DNA of 64,000 nt from Nitrososphaerota archaeon (GCA_028867785.1 JAGWFS010000003.1:151254-215253), one strand, 5' to 3'; numbered from the stretch's first letter, positions 16,942 to 25,466 are shown. Program-made: numbers and translations. The notes: a model not told the origin generated them from the letters alone.

Positions 16942-17562
16942 TTAGTGTTTAGTCGGAACTGCTGGACATGTCGGATTGATGTGGTGGTACACTGCTATGA
17001 AGTCATTTGAATTGTTCGCAGTACTGTCTACGGAAATGTTACTTCCATAATTTAGGGTAGACTGTCCTGTGTTGATAGATGTTCCGCCTGAAGTAACTTT
17101 GGTGTCCCAAAGGCTACCGCCTTGGTCTATGAATGCCATTTCCCATGTTCCACTGCCTTGATATTCAACGCCAAGAGTCTGTTGATGGGCATACGAGTCA
17201 CAAGGATATGACACATCAGCTTGTGCTGATTTTGGCGAGCCACCACTTGGGGTGTATATGCCATACCATTCATATCCTGTAGATGATGCCGAATCTGGAA
17301 CGTAGATCGATTCATATTCATTACCATTATTGTCGTAGGCAGTGACATCAACCTCATCAGCATATGCTAGTGGATTGACAAGCTTTTTGGCAAGATCCTT
17401 GCTCATTGGTTTGAGTGGAACAAATCTTTCTGAGTGTGTTGTTGATACAGCATGTACAGAGGGAAGTACTGTTGTCGGTGATAACAGTACCAATCCAAAC
17501 ACTAAAGTAGCTATTGTTGTGGTTATGACTTTTGTTCTGTTTTTTGTGTTACTATTTGTCAT
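16942..17562 (-). CDS. Secreted protein, unknown
   Basis: 206 aa. MTNSNTKNRTKVITTTIA then a hydrophobic run and LPSVHA before a likely signal peptidase cleavage (about residue 38). The mature part is rich in Ser, Gly, Tyr and Thr with few charges, typical of archaeal surface proteins; three Cys in the mature chain may form a disulfide. A minus-strand TATA (TTTTATTAAT, about 17586-17595) lies 27 bases before ATG 17562, so leaderless. No family recognised; it precedes the split exported protein and both may be surface accessory genes. Confidence 0.7.
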   Translation of the reverse strand: MTNSNTKNRTKVITTTIATLVFGLVLLSPTTVLPSVHAVSTTHSERFVPLKPMSKDLAKKLVNPLAYADEVDVTAYDNNGNEYESIYVPDSASSTGYEWYGIYTPSGGSPKSAQADVSYPCDSYAHQQTLGVEYQGSGTWEMAFIDQGGSLWDTKVTSGGTSINTGQSTLNYGSNISVDSTANNSNDFIAVYHHINPTCPAVPTKH

Positions 17563-17669
17563 TGTCCAGTACATTCAAAACATCATTAATAAAATGAACT
17601 CACCAAAAACACTTGTTTCAGGTGAGCAATACTTAATAGGCAAAAATAGGACATCAGCACCACAAAAAA

Positions 17670-17930
17670 TCATTTCATGGAATCAAAAAATGCCAGCAGC
17701 TTTTGAAACATCTCAATTCCAGCCTGTGTCAATACATACGACCTGATATTTCCGGTTGGCAGATGCATGATGTAATTATTAGATAACAGCCATTCCAGAT
17801 ATCTTACAGACAGATCCCATCGTAGTCTTGAAGCAAGTTGAAGGGATGTCTTTGATGCAGAACCGCGCTCATAAAATACGCTGGCAATCCGTTTGAGAAT
17901 TTCAGGATTAGGCTTGAATTGCCTTGCCAT
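17670..17930 (-). CDS. Winged-helix regulator-like protein
   Basis: 86 aa from ATG 17930 (TTG at 17948 also in frame). The layout PEILKRIASVFYERGSASKT ... LQLASRLRWDLSVRYLEWLLSNNYI ... YVLTQAGIEMFQKLL is a one-domain winged helix with a C-terminal dimerisation helix, like other small archaeal regulators. A TATATATA stretch lies only about 10 bases before the ATG. The target is unknown; it stands upstream of the two exported-protein genes. Confidence 0.7.
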   Translation of the reverse strand: MARQFKPNPEILKRIASVFYERGSASKTSLQLASRLRWDLSVRYLEWLLSNNYIMHLPTGNIRSYVLTQAGIEMFQKLLAFFDSMK

Positions 17931-18073
17931 GCTATATATACCTGACAATTTACCTGATATTTTCTATTTTAGGATTACGTAGATTTCCTATGTCTGAGAT
18001 GTGCAAATCATAGAAGAGATTTCCAAATTAGATATACCAACAATTTATCAACAATATCGCAAAAAATCATGTA

Positions 18074-18229
18074 TTGCCAAGTGAGGATTACAGGACACTT
18101 ACACTGAGGAAGGAGACATATGACAGGATCATTACGGCGGTTCACAAGTCAAAGAAGAAGAACCGCAGGACGTATACAAGTGAGTTTGTTGAGATGTTGC
18201 TGGACCTGTATGAAAAGAGATCAGGTTAG
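18074..18229 (+). CDS. Short ribbon-helix-helix-like protein
   Basis: 51-aa frame found by eye, starting with TTG at 18074 (LPSEDYRTLTLRKETYDRI) and ending YEKRSG. Pattern: a beta strand YRTLTLRK, a helix ETYDRIITAVHK, a basic loop KSKKKNRRTYTS, and a second helix EFVEMLLDLYEK, the order of CopG/Arc-type DNA-binding proteins. A related but longer protein is at 58844-59230. Could be an orphan regulator or antitoxin; no toxin partner is adjacent. Confidence 0.5.
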   Translation: MPSEDYRTLTLRKETYDRIITAVHKSKKKNRRTYTSEFVEMLLDLYEKRSG

Positions 18230-18313
18230 ACTGCAAACGGTTGCTCTTATTTTTCCAACATCTCAACCTTAATTTTCTGCCTAGCGTTGCAGAGCATCAC
18301 GGATATTTTATAC

Positions 18314-19069
18314 CTATATGCCAAGATATGAATTCATATTTTTTTCCACGATTTCAAGTGTCTCATCATATCTCTTGCCAAGAATGTTGGAGGCGCAAAA
18401 AAGAACGCTTGGAAGAAAAGTTATTTGCGCAGTCTTGTATCCAAAACATTTGGAAAATTTCACCGGTCCATCAGTTTCCATCAATACCCTGTCGAGTTGA
18501 GTTTGAGAAAGAAGGACTTGTTTATCTTGAGAATAAACCATCGCAGGTCCATATGAAACATAACACCCGACATCCATCGCTTTTTGCAGTTGCTTTTTGT
18601 TTCCTGCAAACCAGTGCAGCAGCGTGCCACCAAGGCGGTATGACGACAAAATAGAGAATATCTCATCCAGTGTCTTTCGCGAATGGATTGACACCGGCTT
18701 GCCAAGTTTTTCTGCCAGGGACAGCATTTTTTCAAAGACATGAACCTGACGTTTGAAACCGTCATCGTCTGAGACATATGTCTTGTCAAGGCCAATCTCC
18801 CCTATGCCAGATATCCTGTCTGAATTGTCCAGAATCAGGTTTGTTACTGAATCCAGATCGTCGCCTGCCTTTTCCGGATGTATCCCAAGAAAAGGCAGTA
18901 CCAGTCTGCTTTTCTCGCTTATAGCAAGCGTTGCATTTGAACTTGCATAGTCCATGGAGACGCAGCATGCCCTCATTTTCATCTTGTCCATGGCTGTAAG
19001 AATAAACGGCAGTTCTGATTTGAATTCGTCGTCGGATAGATGGATGTGAGCATCAGTGAGCCAACTCAT
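18314..19069 (-). CDS. tatD: TatD family metal-dependent hydrolase
   Basis: 251-aa amidohydrolase-type TIM barrel, a DNase/deoxyribonuclease family. Metal ligands are visible: TDAHIHL (residues 5-11), IGEIGLD with the acidic ligand, VSIHSR, LLHWF and the C-terminal METDGP. Length is that of the family. Single-gene unit facing away from the histone gene. Confidence 0.9.
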   Translation of the reverse strand: MSWLTDAHIHLSDDEFKSELPFILTAMDKMKMRACCVSMDYASSNATLAISEKSRLVLPFLGIHPEKAGDDLDSVTNLILDNSDRISGIGEIGLDKTYVSDDDGFKRQVHVFEKMLSLAEKLGKPVSIHSRKTLDEIFSILSSYRLGGTLLHWFAGNKKQLQKAMDVGCYVSYGPAMVYSQDKQVLLSQTQLDRVLMETDGPVKFSKCFGYKTAQITFLPSVLFCASNILGKRYDETLEIVEKNMNSYLGI

Positions 19070-19170
19070 GAGTATACCATTATCATATAAAAAAAAGTGT
19101 GTATAAATCGATTCCCAGATAGTCTTTTTTCTACTTGAACTCTTTTATCATAGATGTCTGGAGTTGTATC

Positions 19171-19392
19171 ATGACAACATCTGAATTTGGTCTTTCTGTG
19201 ATGTACAGGATCTTAAAAAAGGCAGGAGCTGACAGGGTAAGCGACGAGTCAGCAAATGAATTGAGGAGAATACTGGAAGAGGTCGGTACGTCCATTGCCA
19301 AAAGCGCAGTAGAAATGTCCACACATGCAGGTAGGAAAACAATCAAAGCAGAAGATGTTAGACTAGCTGCAAAACAGTTTTCAAAATTCTGA
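19171..19392 (+). CDS. Archaeal histone
   Basis: 73 aa from ATG 19171. Standard HMf-type histone fold of three helices: FGLSVMYRILKKAGADRVS, DESANELRRILEEVGTSIAK and the final helix with the RKTIKAEDVRLA motif. Single fold, no tail, so it forms dimers that wrap DNA. ATG 12 codons upstream (19135) is rejected, because a TATA (CTTTTATCA, about 19142) lies 27 bases before 19171, giving a leaderless message. Confidence 0.94.
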   Translation: MTTSEFGLSVMYRILKKAGADRVSDESANELRRILEEVGTSIAKSAVEMSTHAGRKTIKAEDVRLAAKQFSKF

Positions 19393-19433
19393 TCTAAAAG
19401 ATTTAATTGTTCATCGGAAACCTGTTTGATTGC

Positions 19434-19505
19434 GGTGAGGTGGCAGAGCGGCTATGCGTTCGCCTGCAAAGCGAATCTATAGGGGTTCGAATCCCTTCCT
19501 CACCT
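19434..19505 (+). tRNA. tRNA-Cys (GCA)
   Basis: 72 bases. Acceptor GGTGAGG pairs with CCTCACC, anticodon stem TTCGC/GCGAA encloses loop CTGCAAA with anticodon GCA, and the T arm has GGTTCGAATCC. No intron and no encoded CCA. The AIPR nuclease gene begins 63 bases downstream. Confidence 0.95.
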
Positions 19506-19567
19506 TTCATTTTTTGATATCATAATAACCTACTTTACTAAATATACCACATTCTACCCATTTCATA

Positions 19568-21322
19568 TTGGTTGATAGAAGTAGCGGATTGCTAGAGTAC
19601 ATACCAGGTGCAAAACCACCCGTACAACAGCCATCCAATGGACAACCACTGGAAGGATTTGTTCAGAACATACGCGACAGCGTAAAAGAGTATGCAGAGG
19701 ACGCACAGAATGAGGTTGAGAAGGGCCACAACTTTCTTCAATGGGTGTTAACGAGAGTTTTTGAAGCTACCTATGACGATGCCACTGATGCAATCATTGA
19801 CGGGCCCAACGATTTAGGCATAGATGCATATCTACCGGTTGATTTTTCAGAAGACAAGATCTATCTCTTCCAGTCAAAATATGGTACTGCTCATTCAATG
19901 GAAGCGATTGCCAAGTTTAGACATGATGTACAGAGCTTGCTTGCCAAAGACGTGGCAAAAATGCGTCCCGAGATTGCCCATTTGGTAACGCAGATCCAGC
20001 AAAGACACCTGAAAATCGAATGTGTCTATGTCACGGATCAAAAGATTGACGAAGAAACTTACGAGTCTGTTGAGATATACGACATAGATGCAATAATACA
20101 AAAACTGTGGGATAGAATCAAAAAGCCAGCAGTAGGCAAAAAGGCCACAATCAGGCTTGAAAGCAAACTGAGGTACCAGAATACGCTGCTTGGAATCTTG
20201 AAGCTTAGGGAATTGACCAATTTTGTCACAAAGAACAGGGATTATGTCTTTGAGTCCAACATAAGGCAGTGGATGCAGTTTAAAACAACCGTAAACAAGG
20301 GCCTGCGTGAAACCCTCCAGGAATCTCCTAACAAGTTCTTCTATTATAACAACGGTATAACCATAGTCGTAAACGACTTTGAGGAGCTCGAGGACAATTC
20401 CATACTTTTGCATGCTCCGCAGATAGTCAATGGTGCACAGACATCCAATTCAGTGTTAGATCATGCAAAACGTACTCACAATCTGGAGGGAAGTATCACG
20501 GTTACAATAATCAAGGCGGCAGACGAGATGGACCAGAACAACATTACAAAGTACAGAAATTCGCAGAATGCAGTAAGGGGAAAGGACCTGGTTTCTTTGA
20601 TGGATTTTCACAAATCGATCAAATCTCAGATGGAAAGTCTCGGATATTTTTACGAGATACAGGCAGGATCGTTTGACAGCAAGACCAAGTCCCAACAGTC
20701 GGAGTTTACAGGGGATCCAACATACAGCAAGTACCTTCCGGACAATCACAAAAAAGTGATTGTTGGTAAAGACGCAATACAGGCATTCGTAGCCGGAATT
20801 GAACAGAGACCTACCGAGTCATATAGCTCACCTGCACAATTTCTTCCAAGAGGAAGCAAGTATGACGAGGTATTTGATGAAAAACTGAAAGACGATTACA
20901 GGTTGTTGCTGTATCCCTATCTTGTGAAAGAGTATGCAAAAAAGATATTGAATTACGGGAAGAAGGGAGGGCACAAGACAAAAAGATACGCGACCTTGTT
21001 TTTTGTTGCGGTTTATTTCAAGATTCTCCACGAGAAAATACTTCTAACCAAGGGAGACTTTAAGGAGGATATTGCAAAACTAGAGCCTGTCTTCAAGAGT
21101 GTCAAGCTTAACCAGAGAATTTTAAAGCTTACAGACACAGTGGCGACAAAATTTCTAGAAGACACTGTTGTTGATGACGAGATGACAGCGGCAAACACTT
21201 ACCATAACTTCTTCTCACACCATGTCTGGCTAGACTCGATGATACGCGTAATTGAGAAGAAGATAAAACAGGAAGAAGAAGACATACTTGACATTCAGAC
21301 CATAGTGCGAGATCTTTTCTGA
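19568..21322 (+). CDS. AIPR-type abortive-infection nuclease
   Basis: 584 aa. N-terminal restriction-nuclease-like part: DLGIDAYLPVDFSEDKIYLF then QSKYG, the D...(Q/E)xK pattern of PD-(D/E)XK enzymes (residues about 85-115). The C-terminal two thirds carry the AIPR signature (FFYYNNGITIVVNDFE, QIVNGAQTSNSVLDH, YRNSQNAVRGKDLVSL). AIPR proteins are known from abortive phage-resistance loci. It starts with TTG at 19568. It sits just after tRNA-Cys, a common landing place for mobile DNA, and is followed by a structured RNA candidate. No other restriction or methylase subunit is adjacent. Confidence 0.88.
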   Translation: MVDRSSGLLEYIPGAKPPVQQPSNGQPLEGFVQNIRDSVKEYAEDAQNEVEKGHNFLQWVLTRVFEATYDDATDAIIDGPNDLGIDAYLPVDFSEDKIYLFQSKYGTAHSMEAIAKFRHDVQSLLAKDVAKMRPEIAHLVTQIQQRHLKIECVYVTDQKIDEETYESVEIYDIDAIIQKLWDRIKKPAVGKKATIRLESKLRYQNTLLGILKLRELTNFVTKNRDYVFESNIRQWMQFKTTVNKGLRETLQESPNKFFYYNNGITIVVNDFEELEDNSILLHAPQIVNGAQTSNSVLDHAKRTHNLEGSITVTIIKAADEMDQNNITKYRNSQNAVRGKDLVSLMDFHKSIKSQMESLGYFYEIQAGSFDSKTKSQQSEFTGDPTYSKYLPDNHKKVIVGKDAIQAFVAGIEQRPTESYSSPAQFLPRGSKYDEVFDEKLKDDYRLLLYPYLVKEYAKKILNYGKKGGHKTKRYATLFFVAVYFKILHEKILLTKGDFKEDIAKLEPVFKSVKLNQRILKLTDTVATKFLEDTVVDDEMTAANTYHNFFSHHVWLDSMIRVIEKKIKQEEEDILDIQTIVRDLF

Positions 21323-21337
21323 AAAGCTATCAAGAGA

Positions 21338-21403
21338 GGCGGCAGACGGGTGACCGATAGGTCTCTTGCAGGAGGTCCGCATCTGGCCATCCAGTCTACC
21401 GCT
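21338..21403 (+). ncRNA. Structured RNA candidate downstream of AIPR gene
   Basis: The 5' arm 21339-21352 (GCGGCAGACGGGTG) pairs with the 3' arm 21388-21402 (CATCCAGTCTACCGC): 13 base pairs including one G-U, interrupted by one mismatch and one bulged A, with a further G-U pair possible at 21338/21403. Inside lies a GACC-GATA-GGTC hairpin (21352-21363). The wobble pairs hold only if the plus strand is the RNA. It has no tRNA features. It could be an independent small RNA or a 3' element of the AIPR message. No covariation data available here. Confidence 0.45.
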
Positions 21404-21411
21404 GTCTTAAT

Positions 21412-21426
21412 GTACCAATTTGGTAC
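21412..21426. repeat. Perfect 15-base inverted repeat
   Basis: GTACCAATTTGGTAC, seven paired bases around a central T, between the structured RNA candidate and the promoter (TTTTTATAACG, about 21438-21448) of the small zinc-protein gene at 21471. Position favours an operator for that gene; it could also end the AIPR transcript, though no U-tract follows. Confidence 0.55.
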
Positions 21427-21470
21427 TATTTAACTAGATTTTTATAACGAAAAAAGAGAGTTTTAACAAC

Positions 21471-21638
21471 TTGGTAGAAACAACTAGCAAATGTTCATTG
21501 TGCAATGGTTCTATAGATCACATGTACCAGCCCATGGAATCGTGGGGCGTCAAGGGATCTCTGTGCAGCAAGTGCTACTCCAAAAAGCTCTCAGAGCATT
21601 ATCCGGGCACTCATGAAAGAGTGAACAAATCAAATTAA
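21471..21638 (+). CDS. Small zinc-finger protein
   Basis: 55-aa frame starting TTG at 21471 (LVETTSKCSLCNGSIDHMYQ). Two cysteine pairs, CSLC near residue 8 and CSKC near residue 32, make one zinc knuckle pair. A TATA (TTTTTATAACG) lies about 27 bases upstream, predicting a leaderless message and supporting translation. It overlaps the convergent YkgJ-like gene by nine bases. Function unknown. Confidence 0.65.
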   Translation: MVETTSKCSLCNGSIDHMYQPMESWGVKGSLCSKCYSKKLSEHYPGTHERVNKSN

Positions 21639-22187
21639 AAACCAGCCAATTTCAATCTGCGATTTGTCAGATGTCTCCCCTATTCCGGTAGCATATCTCC
21701 ATACGTACCTTGCATTGGTTTCCATGTTGTCTTTTATTTTAACAAGAGACTCAAGCTCAGACTGGATGTTTCCATCAACTGTAGAGCACGATTCACAGAA
21801 TTTGCATTTGGGATCCAGCGTTGGCGGGGACGATTCCATTAGCGGATATGCCCTGCAGGCAAGAGGTCGATCTTGGTATATTTTACATTTGTATCCCCCA
21901 TGGGGAGATCTTTCGCTACTTTCAGTATCAAGAAAAGGACACGTGTTCCCATTAGATTCCTTTCCCATCAATTGATATGCAAGAACTTTATCCGGTTTGT
22001 CGTCTTTTTCAGATATTCCAATTCTTGGAAGAATATCAGCTTTGACTGCATGTTTTTTTGCAAAAAACTCTATCTTTTGCTTTTCCTCAGGCAGAATAAG
22101 CACACCTATCTTGCCAAACTTTACTGATGGATAGTATTCTCTTTCGGTGCAACACTTTGAACATCCCTCCACGCATGAAAAATCCAA
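21630..22187 (-). CDS. YkgJ-like cysteine-cluster protein
   Basis: 185 aa with the CxxxCxxCC N-terminal cluster (CVEGCSKCC) and a later CPFL ... YKCKIYQDRPLACRAYP segment, the signature of the YkgJ/UPF0153 family, thought to bind zinc or an iron-sulfur cluster. Two more cysteines appear in CKFCESC. Function unknown in all members. It is a single-gene unit, convergent with the small zinc-finger gene. Confidence 0.85.
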   Translation of the reverse strand: MDFSCVEGCSKCCTEREYYPSVKFGKIGVLILPEEKQKIEFFAKKHAVKADILPRIGISEKDDKPDKVLAYQLMGKESNGNTCPFLDTESSERSPHGGYKCKIYQDRPLACRAYPLMESSPPTLDPKCKFCESCSTVDGNIQSELESLVKIKDNMETNARYVWRYATGIGETSDKSQIEIGWFLI

Positions 22188-22302
22188 TGCGATCTATGTG
22201 TTGAAATGAGATAAAACCCATTTCATCATCAATTGCATGAGAATTGTATTGTATGAGAAAAGAGTAATACCCTTATATCACCTCTCCTTATAAGTACCGA
22301 AT

Positions 22303-22584
22303 ATGGTAGCTTACAGAACAAGTATGCAGATAGTATGCGATCTGCTCACTGTTACAGATCAAAGCGGCCAGAGCGGCATCAATGTAACAGCACTCCTAAC
22401 AAAGGCAAACCTGTCACATACAAGGCTATCCAAGTTTATCGAAAATCTGACAGGTGCAGGGCTTATAAACCGAATAGAATTTGACGGCAAAAACACGTTT
22501 GTCATAACTCCAAAAGGCAAACAATATCTGCAAACATACACCCAGTTCCAAAGTTTAGCCGATTCTTTTGGCCTAGAACTCTAG
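22303..22584 (+). CDS. Winged-helix DNA-binding protein (paralogue of 13064-13354)
   Basis: 93 aa. YRTSMQIVCDLLTV, then VTALLTKANLSHTRLSKFIENLTGAGLI as the recognition region and KNTFVITPKGKQYLQTYTQF as the wing plus C-terminal helix. The N- and C-terminal sequences closely match the protein at 13064. Leaderless start is predicted by CCCTTATATCACC about 26 bases before ATG 22303. Stand-alone; the 230 bases after it carry no gene I can support except the small frame at 22833. Confidence 0.82.
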   Translation: MVAYRTSMQIVCDLLTVTDQSGQSGINVTALLTKANLSHTRLSKFIENLTGAGLINRIEFDGKNTFVITPKGKQYLQTYTQFQSLADSFGLEL

Positions 22585-22832
22585 GCAACATACTCTGAAT
22601 TTTCAATTTTACAACAAACGTCCAGGCTTGCAGATCATTGCAACTTTAGAGATTTTTTCTTGCAAACATTTGGAAATGATCTTCTAGACCATTTGTGACA
22701 TTTTGAAATGCTGCAAAAGATCCAGAGATCGTAACGAACGACCAGATCAAAAACATAGATCAGTAAGGTGTAGTATAAAACAACCGACAGATCTATAAAG
22801 GTGTAGATTGGTCTATGTCTAAGGGGAGTATT

Positions 22833-22931
22833 ATGGGAGAAGTATCAGCATGGTGGAAGGGGCTTGCAAAAGAATTGGAACTTGACATAGAAACCCTCAA
22901 CGATGTGCAAGAAAAGAACAAACAGTTTTGA
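22833..22931 (+). CDS. Putative small protein (32 aa)
   Basis: Frame MGEVSAWWKGLAKELELDIETLNDVQEKNKQF, shown only in part here: MGEVSAWWKGLAKELE at the start. ATG 22833 is preceded by AAGGGGAG at a good ribosome-site distance, and a TATA (TCTATAAAGG) lies about 38 bases before; an in-frame ATG at 22815 is an alternative. Probably one amphipathic helix with a Trp pair. Translation not proven. Confidence 0.4.
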   Translation: MGEVSAWWKGLAKELELDIETLNDVQEKNKQF

Positions 22932-22997
22932 ATTTAACTAGCACGTTATAGAAAAAATATTTGTAAATTTTTTTGAAGGCGCAGTTTAATAATAAAA

Positions 22998-23071
22998 AGC
23001 CTCGAGCGGGATTCGATCCCGCGGCCTAACGCTTACGAGGCGTTCGCTCTACCAGGCTGAGCTATCGAGGC
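22998..23071 (-). tRNA. tRNA-Thr (CGT)
   Basis: 74 bases on the minus strand. Acceptor GCCTCGA/TCGAGGC, anticodon stem AACGC/GCGTT around loop CTCGTAA (anticodon CGT), T arm GCGGGATCGAATCCCGC. No intron, no encoded CCA. A second threonine tRNA (GGT) is at 59457. Confidence 0.95.
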
Positions 23072-23082
23072 ATTGGTTCGCA

Positions 23083-24438
23083 ATGTCATCAGAGTTTATA
23101 AAAAGCCTTTGTGCTTTTGATACATTGAAAGTATCAATTTCCGGAGTGCGCGGAATTTTTACTGATGATCTCAATCTCAAGGACATAATACATTTCTGCC
23201 GCAATTTTTCACACCTCATAAAATCAAAAAAATGCGTTCTGGCACGAGATACCAGACCATCAAGCGAGATCCTCTCCCAGGTGGCATCTGCATCACTGAT
23301 GGAAAGAGGCATTTCAGTATACAATCTCGGAATAGCACCCACCCCGGTAGCATTCAGAGAGGCAAGAAAGTACGGAGGCGGTTTGATAGTGACATCATCC
23401 CACAATCCACTGGAATGGAATGGCCTAAAATTCATCATAGGTGGAAGAGGCATCAACGAGGCAGAACTAGAACACATGCTTGAAGAGAAGCGTTTTTCAA
23501 ATGGAAAGATAGGGTCGGAATCAGAAATTGATTCTACCTATGTCAGTGAAGCCACAAAGTTGATTGGCAATGTACATGGCAAGCCAGAGATTGCACTCGA
23601 TGTTGGAGGTGGGGCAGCATTTCAAGTGGCTCCAATGCTTTTGGAAAAGATAGGATGCAAGGTAAAAAAAATAAACCACACTCCGGGCAAATCCCTGCGC
23701 GGACCCGATCCCACATCTGACAGGCTGTCAGGTCTGACTAGACTGTCCAAGAATGCAGACATTGGATTTGCGTTTGATCTAGATGGGGATAGGCTCGTAG
23801 TGGTAAAAGACGGTAAAAAACAGTCACCAGACGCCACCCTAGGACTGGGGGTTGCAAAAGCGCTTGAAATAGGATACAAAAAATTTGTCTTGAGCACAGA
23901 TACAAGTGTGTCAATTGAGAAATTCATCAAAAACGAAGGAGGCCGGGTGAAGAGATCAAGGGTTGGAGAGGCAAACGTTGTTGATTTGATGCTAAAGACA
24001 AATTCCCAAGCAGGGGGGGAGGGAAGCAGTGGCGGTTTCATCCTGCCCAAGTTTAACATGTGCAGGGACGGATTGCTTACAAGCGGCCTAATTGCATCAA
24101 TGGTTGGAACAAAAAACTTTACAGACATTATCAAATTCATGGAGGGATACATCCAGAAAAGAAGTAAGATAAACGCAGATTCAAGATTTCACAAGAAAAC
24201 AATTGAGATACTTGCCAAAAAGATGGAAAAAAAATTCAGCCAGATAATAACAATTGACGGAATCAAGGCAGTAATAGACGAAGACAGCTGGGTTCTAGTG
24301 AGACAGTCAAATACTGAACACAGCATAAGAGTTTCTGCAGAATCAAATAACTTCAAGAAGATAAAAGAGATTGAGAACCAAATAACCAAGATGGTAACCA
24401 AAAGTTATGAAGAAGCCAGACGAAACAGAAATTATTAA
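23083..24438 (+). CDS. glmM: Phosphohexomutase (phosphoglucosamine mutase-like)
   Basis: 451-aa alpha-D-phosphohexomutase interconverting sugar 1- and 6-phosphates; in this lineage most likely GlcN-6-P to GlcN-1-P for UDP-GlcNAc. Motifs: the phosphoserine loop VTSSHNPLEWNGLKF, metal loop FAFDLDGDRLVVV, sugar loop GGEGSSGG and phosphate-binding RVSAESN. Begins 12 bases after the divergent tRNA-Thr gene, so its promoter must overlap the tRNA. The ThiL gene overlaps its end by 32 bases. Confidence 0.9.
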   Translation: MSSEFIKSLCAFDTLKVSISGVRGIFTDDLNLKDIIHFCRNFSHLIKSKKCVLARDTRPSSEILSQVASASLMERGISVYNLGIAPTPVAFREARKYGGGLIVTSSHNPLEWNGLKFIIGGRGINEAELEHMLEEKRFSNGKIGSESEIDSTYVSEATKLIGNVHGKPEIALDVGGGAAFQVAPMLLEKIGCKVKKINHTPGKSLRGPDPTSDRLSGLTRLSKNADIGFAFDLDGDRLVVVKDGKKQSPDATLGLGVAKALEIGYKKFVLSTDTSVSIEKFIKNEGGRVKRSRVGEANVVDLMLKTNSQAGGEGSSGGFILPKFNMCRDGLLTSGLIASMVGTKNFTDIIKFMEGYIQKRSKINADSRFHKKTIEILAKKMEKKFSQIITIDGIKAVIDEDSWVLVRQSNTEHSIRVSAESNNFKKIKEIENQITKMVTKSYEEARRNRNY

Positions 24439-25363
24439 GATATTTCAGTCCCGTTTTGGACGAGGGGCAAGTTTTGTTCCAGAAGACCTGGAGGTTATCT
24501 CCATGTCCAAACAGAATTTTCTAGCCAAATCAGACATGTTAGTTCAAAGTACAGATGTTCCCGCAGGAATGAAACTATATCAGGTTGCCAGAAAAAGCAT
24601 GGTTTCATGCATAAGCGACTTTGCCTGCAAAGGAATCAGGCCAAGATACGCCATAGTTTCACTTGCCATCCCACACGGACTTGCTAGAAAAATGATATGG
24701 GAGTTGGCATCAGGTTTTGCCGCAGCCTCTAAAGAATTTGGTGTAAAAATAATCGGGGGGGATGTAAATCAGGGAAAGGAGATTGTCATAGACGTATCCA
24801 TGTTTGGAACAGGTAACAGACTAGTGCGAAGAGGTGGGGCAAAAAGTGGCGACATCATAATTACTTCCGGACCTTTTGGGTATTCCTCATCAGGCCTGAA
24901 GATAATACTCCAAGGCATCAAGGCAGACCCAGGATTCGTTAAGAAGTGTAAAAAATCCGTTTTTCTTCCAACGCCAAGGCTAGAGTTTGGGTTAAGGGCT
25001 GCAAGGTACTTTACTTCTTCCATGGATTCAAGCGATGGCTTGTCCGTTACTCTAAATGATATGAGCAGGTTGAGCAAGAAGAGGTTTTTCATAACTAGGA
25101 TGCCGGCAGAAAAAGATGTCATAGAGTTTTCAGAAAAGAAGAAGATCAGCCTGCCAGATCTTGTCTTTTGTGGAGGGGAAGAATATGAAATTGTGGCTAC
25201 GGTTCCCAAAAAGAACATACGTACGGTCAAAAAAATTGCAGAGATGTTGATGGTACCCCTTTTTGAGATAGGATACGTTACCAACGGCAGCAATGTCATA
25301 CTCAGAGATGGGAAACAGGAAAAGGCATTCAAGAGATGCGGCTGGGTTCATCTTAGATCCTAA
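24407..25363 (+). CDS. thiL: Thiamine-monophosphate kinase
   Basis: 318 aa, PurM-like fold. Converts thiamine phosphate to thiamine diphosphate. Seen: LAKSDMLVQSTDVPAGM metal-binding region, ISDFACKGIRPRYAIVSLAIP, KIIGGDVNQGKEIVIDV and SSMDSSDGLSVTLNDM, all ThiL signatures. Its start lies 32 bases inside glmM, so translation is coupled. Confidence 0.9.
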   Translation: MKKPDETEIIKIFQSRFGRGASFVPEDLEVISMSKQNFLAKSDMLVQSTDVPAGMKLYQVARKSMVSCISDFACKGIRPRYAIVSLAIPHGLARKMIWELASGFAAASKEFGVKIIGGDVNQGKEIVIDVSMFGTGNRLVRRGGAKSGDIIITSGPFGYSSSGLKIILQGIKADPGFVKKCKKSVFLPTPRLEFGLRAARYFTSSMDSSDGLSVTLNDMSRLSKKRFFITRMPAEKDVIEFSEKKKISLPDLVFCGGEEYEIVATVPKKNIRTVKKIAEMLMVPLFEIGYVTNGSNVILRDGKQEKAFKRCGWVHLRS

Positions 25364-25410
25364 TGTTTAGTTGTAGAGTGCATGGGGTGAATTGAGACAG
25401 AGCGTCTTCA

Positions 25411-25466
25411 ATAGTTACGCATAGTTATACATAGTTTTAATTATTCTACTATGCTATAACATAGTG
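25411..25466. promoter_or_regulatory. Repeat-rich operator/promoter of the RelE locus
   Basis: Three head-to-tail decamers at 25411, 25421 and 25431 all begin ATAGTT; after an AT-rich gap the inverted form ACTATG occurs at 25449 and CATAGT again at 25461. Spacing of exactly ten bases puts the copies on one face of the helix. This is the layout expected for cooperative binding of an antitoxin or toxin-antitoxin complex, and it lies directly upstream of the antitoxin frame. The AT-rich centre can serve as the TATA box. Confidence 0.6.

Noticed and set aside
19480..19505. Attachment site (duplicate tRNA-Cys 3' end)
   Set aside because: No second copy of the tRNA 3' end was found in the following few kilobases.
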